From Pseudomonadota bacterium (GTDB taxonomy: Bacteria > Pseudomonadota > Gammaproteobacteria > Xanthomonadales > Xanthomonadaceae): a DNA stretch of 12,274 nucleotides. Numbering within the stretch: the stretch's first letter is position 1; every line of letters starts with the position of its first letter. The stretch spans positions 1 through 12,274 of the forward strand of contig JAEXAG010000069.1 in assembly GCA_023394655.1 (NCBI GenBank), in the 5' to 3' direction. Under the pieces are notes generated by a model. The model had not been told where the DNA came from. It worked only from the letters and a program-made list of their open reading frames with translations, and did no database searches. Shown in pieces: positions 7,871 to 12,274 of the stretch. The translations under genes were made by a program, and so were the position numbers.

Positions 7871-7894
7871 ACCACGAACGCGGCCCCGGACGGA

Positions 7895-7918
7895 AAAAGC
7901 CGGCTTGCGCCGGCTTTT
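7895..7918. terminator. Bidirectional intrinsic terminator between coq7 and speD
   Basis: A perfect ten-base inverted repeat, AAAAGCCGGC / GCCGGCTTTT, closes a TTGC tetraloop. T-runs are present on both strands, so it can serve both convergent genes. It sits 24 bases after the coq7 stop and 21 bases beyond the speD stop. Confidence 0.9.
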
Positions 7919-7939
7919 CCATGGGCATGGAATGCGGCC

Positions 7940-8731
7940 TCAATCGACCAGGTTGCGGCCTTGGTACAGCTCCTCGATCTCGCGCTTGAGCCGCGCTTCG
8001 ATCTTCATGCGCTCCTTGAACGAGAGGTTGCGCGACTTTTCCTCGAACAGGTAGTTGTCCAGGTCGAAGTCCTTCAGGTGCATCTTGGTGTGGAAGATGT
8101 TTTCCTGGTAGACGTTCACGTCCAGCATCTCGTAGCGCGACTTGATGTTCTTCGCCAGGTAATCCTGGATCGAATTGATCTTGTGGTCGATGTAGTGCTT
8201 CTTGCCCTTGACGTCGCGGGTGAAGCCGCGCACGCGGTAGTCCATCACCACGATGTCCGATTCCAGCGACTCGATCAGGTAGTTCAGCGCCTTCAGCGGC
8301 GAGATGACGCCGCAGGTGGAGACGTCGATGTCGGCGCGGAAGGTGGCGATGCCGTTGTCCGGGTGCGTTTCCGGATAGGTGTGCACGGTGATGTGCGACT
8401 TGTCGAGGTGGGCGACGACGGCATCGGAGATCACGCCCTTGGCATCGGCCTTGTCGATGACCGGCTGCTCGGAAATCAGGATCGTCACCGAGGCGCCCTG
8501 GGGATCGTAGTCCTGGCGCGCGATGTTGAGGATGTTCGCGCCGATGATCTCCGCCACGTCGGTGAGGATCTGGGTCAGGCGATCGGCGTTGTATTCCTCG
8601 TCGATGTACTCGATGTAACGCTTCCGCTCATCCTCGGAGGCGGCATAGCACACGTCGTAGATGTTGAACGACAGCGACTTGGTCAGGTTGTTGAAACCTT
8701 GCAGCTTGAGGCGCGGCAACGGCTTGACCAC
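7940..8731 (-). CDS. speD: S-adenosylmethionine decarboxylase proenzyme
   Basis: 263-residue pyruvoyl enzyme (E. coli SpeD type, class 1a) that makes decarboxylated S-adenosylmethionine for spermidine synthesis. The proenzyme should cleave itself between K111 and S112 in HLDKSHITVHTYPE, with Ser112 becoming the pyruvoyl group. C140 in DVSTCGVISPLKALNYL corresponds to the catalytic Cys140 of E. coli. DYRVRGFTRDVKG and VNVYQENIFHTKM are further family blocks. The start is GTG at 8731, with GGAG eight bases upstream, giving MVKPLPRLKLQGFNNLTKSL, aligned with the E. coli N-terminus. The longer frame to 8833 would cover the promoter. It is divergent from clp; no speE is nearby. Confidence 0.96.
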   Translation of the reverse strand: MVKPLPRLKLQGFNNLTKSLSFNIYDVCYAASEDERKRYIEYIDEEYNADRLTQILTDVAEIIGANILNIARQDYDPQGASVTILISEQPVIDKADAKGVISDAVVAHLDKSHITVHTYPETHPDNGIATFRADIDVSTCGVISPLKALNYLIESLESDIVVMDYRVRGFTRDVKGKKHYIDHKINSIQDYLAKNIKSRYEMLDVNVYQENIFHTKMHLKDFDLDNYLFEEKSRNLSFKERMKIEARLKREIEELYQGRNLVD

Positions 8732-8767
8732 GGGCGGAACTCCATGCGGTGGACGGGCTGGATCGGC

Positions 8768-8796
8768 ATTATGCGGCAAGCGGCGCTGCCTGTCGT
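8768..8796 (-). promoter_or_regulatory. Sigma-70-type promoter for speD
   Basis: Minus-strand ACGACA (8796-8791; 4 of 6) and CATAAT (8773-8768; 5 of 6) are 17 bases apart. The predicted start near 8761 leaves about 30 bases to the GTG. The -35 lies within an inverted repeat at 8790-8804. Confidence 0.55.
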
Positions 8797-8804
8797 GCAG
8801 ACAG
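8790..8804. repeat. Inverted repeat CTGTC-N5-GACAG overlapping the speD -35
   Basis: Perfect five-base arms with spacer GTGCA cover the speD -35 hexamer and lie 12 bases upstream of the clp -35. The position suits an operator acting on one or both divergent genes. It does not match the CRP/Clp consensus TGTGA-N6-TCACA. No regulator can be assigned. Confidence 0.35.
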
Positions 8805-8815
8805 CCACCGCCGGC

Positions 8816-8843
8816 TTGTCCTGCACGGCTCAAGGGTTACACT
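8816..8843 (+). promoter_or_regulatory. Sigma-70-type promoter for clp
   Basis: TTGTCC (8816-8821; 4 of 6) and TACACT (8838-8843; 4 of 6) are separated by 16 bases. The start would be near 8850, about 20 bases before the clp ATG. Confidence 0.45.
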
Positions 8844-8870
8844 GCGAAATCCCGGAATTGGCAAGGAAAG

Positions 8871-9560
8871 ATGACCCTCTCCGCTTCGCTGAGCCGTGCC
8901 CTGCGCCGCCAGAACGGAACCCTCGCACCGGACATCGGCGTCATCGAGCGCTTCCTGCAGCATGCCGAGCGCCGCCAATATCCCTCGCGGACGGACATCT
9001 TCCGGCCCGGCGACAACGGCAACACCCTCTATTACATCCTCGACGGCTCGGTGGCGATCCTCAGCGAGGAGTCCGATGGCCGCGAACTGATCCTCGGCTA
9101 CTTCGGCGCGGGCGAGTTCGTCGGCGAAATGGGCGTCTTCGTCCCCAGCGGCCAACGCGAAGTCACCCTGCGCACCCGCAGCGCCTGCGAATTCGCCGAG
9201 ATCGACTGCGATCGTTTCATCCAGTTGCTCACCGGCCCCCTGGCCGCGGACGCGCCACGCCTGCTCTGGGGCATCGGCGCACAGCTGACCCGACGCCTGC
9301 GCGACACCAGCCGCAAGGCCAGCCGACTGGCCTTCCTCGACGTCAGCGACCGGGTCATCCGCACCCTGCACGACCTGGCGGAAGATCCGGAGGCCATGTC
9401 CCATCCGCAGGGCCGGCAATTGCGGATTTCCCGCCAGGAGCTGGCGCGCATGGTGGGCTGTTCGCGGGAAATGGCCGGACGCGTGCTGAAGAAGCTGCAG
9501 GCGGACGGCTTGCTGCACTCGCGCGGCATGACGCTGGTGCTGTACGACAAGCAGGGCTGA
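8871..9560 (+). CDS. clp: CRP-like transcription regulator Clp
   Basis: 229-residue CRP/FNR-family regulator. Residues about 20-140 form the cyclic-nucleotide-binding fold, a dimerisation helix follows, and the helix-turn-helix spans about 187-208 (ISRQELARMVGCSREMAGRVLK), with R199, E200 and R204 in the recognition helix as in E. coli CRP. In Xanthomonas campestris, Clp binds DNA without ligand and is switched off by cyclic di-GMP, controlling extracellular enzymes and virulence. Here the phosphate-binding segment reads GEFVGEMG...GQREV: Arg96 is kept, but E97 replaces the cAMP-contacting Ser83 of CRP, as at Clp Glu99 (alignment from memory). The ATG at 8871 has AAGGA only three bases upstream, but homology supports it. 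It is divergent from speD and followed at 10 bp by an acetyltransferase gene. Confidence 0.93.
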   Translation: MTLSASLSRALRRQNGTLAPDIGVIERFLQHAERRQYPSRTDIFRPGDNGNTLYYILDGSVAILSEESDGRELILGYFGAGEFVGEMGVFVPSGQREVTLRTRSACEFAEIDCDRFIQLLTGPLAADAPRLLWGIGAQLTRRLRDTSRKASRLAFLDVSDRVIRTLHDLAEDPEAMSHPQGRQLRISRQELARMVGCSREMAGRVLKKLQADGLLHSRGMTLVLYDKQG

Positions 9561-9570
9561 CGGGAGACCC

Positions 9571-10023
9571 ATGATGCAGGCCGAATGGGCCGACGCCGAT
9601 CTGCGCAGCGCATCGCTCATGGATGCGGATGATGTCGCCACGCTGCTCTCGATGCTGGGCTACCCCTGCGACCGCGAGGACGCCAGCGAGCGCATCCACG
9701 CGATCATCGCCAACGACCGCCAGGCGCTGGTGCTCGCCCGCCACCAGGGCATGGTCTGCGGCTTGATCGCGCTGGATTTCATGTACTACCTGCCGCTCGG
9801 TACCACCACCTGCCGCATCACCGCGATGGTGGTCACGCCCGAGGCACAGGGCAAGGGGTTGGGCCGCCAGTTGCTGCGCGAGGCCGAGCGCCGCGCCCGT
9901 GCCTGCGGAGCCGCGCGACTGGAAATCACCAGCGGTTCCCAGCGCACCGATGCGCATGCGTTCTACCGCGCCTGCGGCTACAGCGACGGCACCGTCCGCT
10001 TCGTCAAGCACCTCGGCAGCTGA
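9571..10023 (+). CDS. GNAT-family N-acetyltransferase, substrate unknown
   Basis: 150-residue single-domain GNAT protein. The acetyl-CoA-binding motif A is clear: ITAMVVTPEAQGKGLGRQLL (83-102), with the pyrophosphate loop Q93-G94-K95-G96-L97-G98. AHAFYRACGYS (128-138) is the usual motif B end. The N-terminus (DADDVATLLSMLGY) is typical of small amine or aminoglycoside-6'-like GNATs, but the substrate cannot be told. Two consecutive ATG codons start it; GGGAG at 9562-9566 is four bases from the first and seven from the second, so 9574 is equally possible. It lies 10 bp after clp and is surely co-transcribed with it. It ends tail-to-tail with yraN, 13 bp away. Confidence 0.85.
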   Translation: MMQAEWADADLRSASLMDADDVATLLSMLGYPCDREDASERIHAIIANDRQALVLARHQGMVCGLIALDFMYYLPLGTTTCRITAMVVTPEAQGKGLGRQLLREAERRARACGAARLEITSGSQRTDAHAFYRACGYSDGTVRFVKHLGS

Positions 10024-10036
10024 GCCGGACCGGCCA

Positions 10037-10408
10037 TCAATCGTCGGCGCGGAAGGCGTCGCGCAACCACTCCATCCGCGGCGCATCCGGATCGCCGCTG
10101 GCGGCCACCACGTCGAAACGGCACGGCAAGTCGGCCAGGGCGGGATTCGCCGCGAGGAACAGGCTGGCGGCACGAACCAGCCGACGGCGCTTCGAGGCCG
10201 TCACCGAGGCCGCGGCACCGCCGAAGGCATCCCCGGCCCGGTAGCGCACTTCGACGAAAACCAGCGTGCCGCCATCGCGCATGACCAGATCGAGCTCGCC
10301 GAGACGATAGAGCACATTGCCCGCGAGCCTGATCAGCCCGTGCGAGAGCAGCAGCTCGAGCGCCGCCGCTTCGACCCGATCGCCGCGCGCCCTGCGCTCA
10401 GTGGGCAC
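10037..10408 (-). CDS. yraN: YraN family (UPF0102) predicted endonuclease-like protein
   Basis: 123-residue member of UPF0102, with a small PD-(D/E)XK nuclease-like fold. The diagnostic block is RLGELDLVMRDGGTLVFVEV followed by RYR: E38 and D40 precede E53-V54-R55, the arrangement of the putative catalytic acids and basic residue. The biochemical role is not firmly established. The start is GTG at 10408, overlapping the last 11 bases of lpoA; no separate ribosome site is seen, so translation is probably coupled to lpoA. The lpoA-yraN order next to a divergent rsmI is the classic gammaproteobacterial arrangement (yraL-yraM-yraN in E. coli). Confidence 0.9.
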   Translation of the reverse strand: MPTERRARGDRVEAAALELLLSHGLIRLAGNVLYRLGELDLVMRDGGTLVFVEVRYRAGDAFGGAAASVTASKRRRLVRAASLFLAANPALADLPCRFDVVAASGDPDAPRMEWLRDAFRADD

Positions 10409-11732
10409 CGAACGGAACCGGCACGCCGCCGCGCAGCACCCACCAGACCGGCAAGCGCTCGACGTTGCCGTGGCCGTCCAGACGCAGCAGGCCGGTCGCG
10501 CCTTGCAGGCCGCCTTCGCCCCGAAGGCCCGCCATGTGCTCCAGATAGGCGGCGATCAGCCAGGCATCGTGACCGAAGGCGAACAGGCGCGCGGCACCGC
10601 CGCGGGCGGTCGGGCTGAGCGCTCCGGCATCCCGCGGGATGCCGCGGACATTCGCCGCTTCGCCCGGATAGACCACGCCATCGAGCACGCGATCCTGGGC
10701 GGGATCGCCCAGCCCGGTGCCGAGGTGGGAGGTGGCGATCTTCATCACCCCCTGCAGCCCGGCCGAGGCCAGGACGGGCATCGCGGCGCGCGCGTGCTCG
10801 CCGCGCATCGCCAGATAGATGGCATCCGGCCGCCCGCCCGCGAGCGCGCCTTCGACGGCCGCGGCAAGCCCGGCGGCATTCGCCGCGACCGGCAAGGTCG
10901 CCAGCACCTGCCCGCCGCGGTCCTGCAGGCGTACGCGGAACGCATCGGCACTGCGGCGCAGGGTGTCGTCGCCGCTGCCCAGCAGCACCAGCACACGGGC
11001 ATGACGCCGGTCGGCCAGATGGTCGGCGGCCGCGATGCCTTCGTCTTCGGGTGCCAGCGAGAAGCTCAGGCTGCCGGCCGGCGGATCGTTGCGCGCGCGG
11101 TTGAGCGCCAGCACCGGCACCGGCAGCTCACCGCGGGCGAACAGCGTGCCCACCTGGTTGCGGTCCAGCGGGCCAATCACGTAATCGGCACCTTCGGCCA
11201 CCGCACGCTGGTAGGCGGCAACCGCGCCGGCGCTGGAATCGTGGAAGCGGATGTCGGGGCGAGCACGGCCTTCCGCGTAGTAGGCGGCCAGCAAGCCGTC
11301 GCGCACTGGCTTGGCGGCGGTGGCGAGATTGCCCGACAAGGGCAGCAGCACGGCCAGCTTGCGCGGCGGCCGGTAGCCATCGGCGGCGGCCGGCGCGCGG
11401 TCGCTGAAATCCCAGGCATGGTCGGGGGCGAGCGCATACGGCGGGGTCATCCCGCGACGCAGCATGGCGCGCGCCAGGGCCGGATAGAGGACATCGCCCG
11501 GCGAGACGGCCTGCGTGGTCCGGCGCAGGGTGTCATCATCCAGCGATGCCAGCAGGCCTTCGATGCGACCGCGATTGCCGCGCGCATCCGCTTCGGCCAG
11601 TGCGCGCGCCTGCACGATCGCCTCGGGCTCGGCCTGGGCGACGGTCGCCACCTGCCGGGTCGGCATGGTCACGCAGCCGGCCAGCCACGACATCATGGCA
11701 ACGAGGGCGAGGGTCCTGAACAGTGCGCGCAT
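10398..11732 (-). CDS. lpoA: LpoA/LppC-family outer-membrane lipoprotein (penicillin-binding protein activator)
   Basis: 444-residue lipoprotein. A signal peptide ends in the lipobox LAGC (17-20), with Cys20 as lipidation site and Val21 after it, compatible with sorting to the outer membrane. From KLAVLLPLSG (125-134) onward the sequence has the periplasmic-binding-protein-like fold of LppC (PF04348): PVRDGLLAAYY (142-152), YVIGPLDRNQV, and FAFGHDAWLIAAYLEH near the C-terminus. In E. coli, LpoA stimulates PBP1a during peptidoglycan synthesis. E. coli LpoA is about 680 residues with a large TPR-like N-terminal domain; here only about 100 residues separate the lipobox from the second domain, so that domain is missing or much reduced. 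The ATG at 11732 has an ideal AAGGA eight bases upstream. It overlaps yraN by 11 bases. Confidence 0.9.
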   Translation of the reverse strand: MRALFRTLALVAMMSWLAGCVTMPTRQVATVAQAEPEAIVQARALAEADARGNRGRIEGLLASLDDDTLRRTTQAVSPGDVLYPALARAMLRRGMTPPYALAPDHAWDFSDRAPAAADGYRPPRKLAVLLPLSGNLATAAKPVRDGLLAAYYAEGRARPDIRFHDSSAGAVAAYQRAVAEGADYVIGPLDRNQVGTLFARGELPVPVLALNRARNDPPAGSLSFSLAPEDEGIAAADHLADRRHARVLVLLGSGDDTLRRSADAFRVRLQDRGGQVLATLPVAANAAGLAAAVEGALAGGRPDAIYLAMRGEHARAAMPVLASAGLQGVMKIATSHLGTGLGDPAQDRVLDGVVYPGEAANVRGIPRDAGALSPTARGGAARLFAFGHDAWLIAAYLEHMAGLRGEGGLQGATGLLRLDGHGNVERLPVWWVLRGGVPVPFGAH

Positions 11733-11753
11733 TGCTTCGATCCTTGCTGGGAG

Positions 11754-11775
11754 CCGGGCGATCCCGTCCGGGCGA
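11754..11775. repeat. 8-bp direct repeat at the lpoA transcription start region
   Basis: CCGGGCGA occurs twice (11754-11761 and 11768-11775) with a 14-base period, between the lpoA ATG and its -10 element. It could be a pair of protein-binding half sites or chance in GC-rich DNA. Confidence 0.25.
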
Positions 11776-11780
11776 TTCTA
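11775..11780 (-). promoter_or_regulatory. -10 element for lpoA-yraN
   Basis: Minus-strand TAGAAT (5 of 6 against TATAAT) would start transcription near 11768, about 35 bases before the lpoA ATG. No acceptable -35 is found 15-18 bases upstream, so this is tentative. Confidence 0.35.
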
Positions 11781-11867
11781 CCCGCCAGCCGGTGCCCGAA
11801 GGCTCACGCCGCCACCATCCCCGGCGTTTGCCACAATGCATGCCTTCCCGCCCCCGCCTGCCTGCCC

Positions 11868-12274
11868 GTGTCCGCTTCCCGTCTCCCTGCCCCCGGCGTC
11901 CTGCACGTCGTCGCCACCCCGATCGGCAACCTCGGTGATTTCCCGCCGCGCGCGGTTGCCACCTTGCGCGAGGTCGCGGCGATCTGCGCCGAGGACACCC
12001 GCCGCACGCGCCCGCTGCTGCAGCAATTCGGCATCGAGACGCCACTCCTGGCGCTCCACGACCACAACGAGGACGAAATCGCCGGGCGGCTGGTGGCGCG
12101 CCTCAAGGCCGGCGATTCGCTGGCGCTGGTCTCCGATGCCGGCACGCCGCTGGTCAGCGATCCCGGTTACCGGCTGGTGCGCGCGGCACGCGATGCCGGC
12201 ATCCGGGTGAGCCCGGTCCCCGGCCCTTCGGCGGTCATCGCGGCCTTGTCGGTGGCCGGCCTGCCCAGCGACCG
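11868..12274 (+). CDS. rsmI: 16S rRNA (cytidine1402-2'-O)-methyltransferase RsmI (N-terminal 135 residues; gene runs off the window)
   Basis: SAM-dependent methyltransferase of the tetrapyrrole-methylase fold that 2'-O-methylates C1402 in the decoding centre of 16S rRNA. Present motifs: VVATPIGNLGD (14-24), CAEDTRRT (40-47), HDHNE (64-68), the GTP-like loop SDAGTPLVSDPGYRLV (89-104) and PVPGPSA (116-122), all strongly typical of RsmI. The last 150 or so residues lie beyond the window. The start is GTG at 11868; the two ATGs at 11836 and 11840 are out of frame and no in-frame start lies upstream nearby. There is no obvious ribosome site; a CACAAT -10-like element is at 11832-11837. It is divergent from lpoA, as in E. 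coli yraL/yraM. Confidence 0.94.
   Translation, partial: MSASRLPAPGVLHVVATPIGNLGDFPPRAVATLREVAAICAEDTRRTRPLLQQFGIETPLLALHDHNEDEIAGRLVARLKAGDSLALVSDAGTPLVSDPGYRLVRAARDAGIRVSPVPGPSAVIAALSVAGLPSD

Noticed and set aside
8732..8833. Upstream extension of speD to an ATG
   Set aside because: It spans the speD promoter; GTG 8731 has GGAG at proper spacing and matches the E. coli SpeD N-terminus.
7961..9574. 537-residue plus-strand open frame across speD and clp
   Set aside because: It runs antisense through speD and then out of frame through clp, covering both promoters; low-complexity Val/Asp/Arg composition.
11831..11867. Possible leaderless rsmI transcript, and similar CACAATG strings before rsmI and coq7
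   Set aside because: The shared string is short and no -35 fits at either place; not enough to call promoters.
11515..12210. 231-residue plus-strand frame overlapping lpoA and rsmI
   Set aside because: The correct rsmI frame is offset and starts at GTG 11868; this frame is Ser/Arg/Pro-rich with no domain.

Overview
The window is high-GC DNA that reads as ordinary chromosome of a gammaproteobacterium of the Xanthomonadaceae type (Lysobacter, Luteimonas or Xanthomonas relatives). The main clues are a Clp-type CRP homologue beside speD, a PilU-type retraction ATPase, a Coq7-type ubiquinone hydroxylase, and the rsmI / lpoA / yraN cluster. Nearly every base belongs to a gene or a short intergenic region. 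I see no insertion sequence, phage gene, CRISPR array or obvious transferred segment.

Layout. 1-2144 (minus): the start of a Cys/Met-metabolism PLP enzyme (metB-like) lies downstream of a full cystathionine beta-synthase gene, a transsulfuration pair. 2302-3453 (plus): pilU, a type IV pilus retraction ATPase. 3466-5914 (minus): a 2-oxoglutarate/Fe(II) dioxygenase of unknown substrate, then fahA and maiA, the last two steps of tyrosine/homogentisate breakdown. 6012-7059 (minus): tRNA-Gln(CUG) with its own terminator, preceded by the ribosomal protein operon rplM-rpsI with promoter, leader and terminator. 7226-7870 (plus): coq7. 7940-8731 (minus): speD. 8871-10023 (plus): clp and a GNAT acetyltransferase. 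10037-11732 (minus): lpoA and yraN, overlapping by 11 bases. 11868-end (plus): the first part of rsmI.

Genes are packed tightly. Three tail-to-tail pairs occur: pilU/maiA (12 bp apart), coq7/speD (69 bp, sharing a bidirectional terminator) and the GNAT gene/yraN (13 bp). Divergent gaps at cbs/pilU, rplM/coq7, speD/clp and lpoA/rsmI hold the promoters. Several genes use non-ATG starts: TTG for pilU; GTG for speD, yraN and rsmI.

I found no convincing new multi-gene system. The items most worth a second look are the uncharacterised dioxygenase upstream of fahA-maiA with a terminator almost touching its start, the glutamate at the cAMP-contact position of Clp, an inverted repeat on the speD promoter, overlapping hairpins in the rplM leader, an inverted repeat between cbs and metB, and the short N-terminal part of LpoA.
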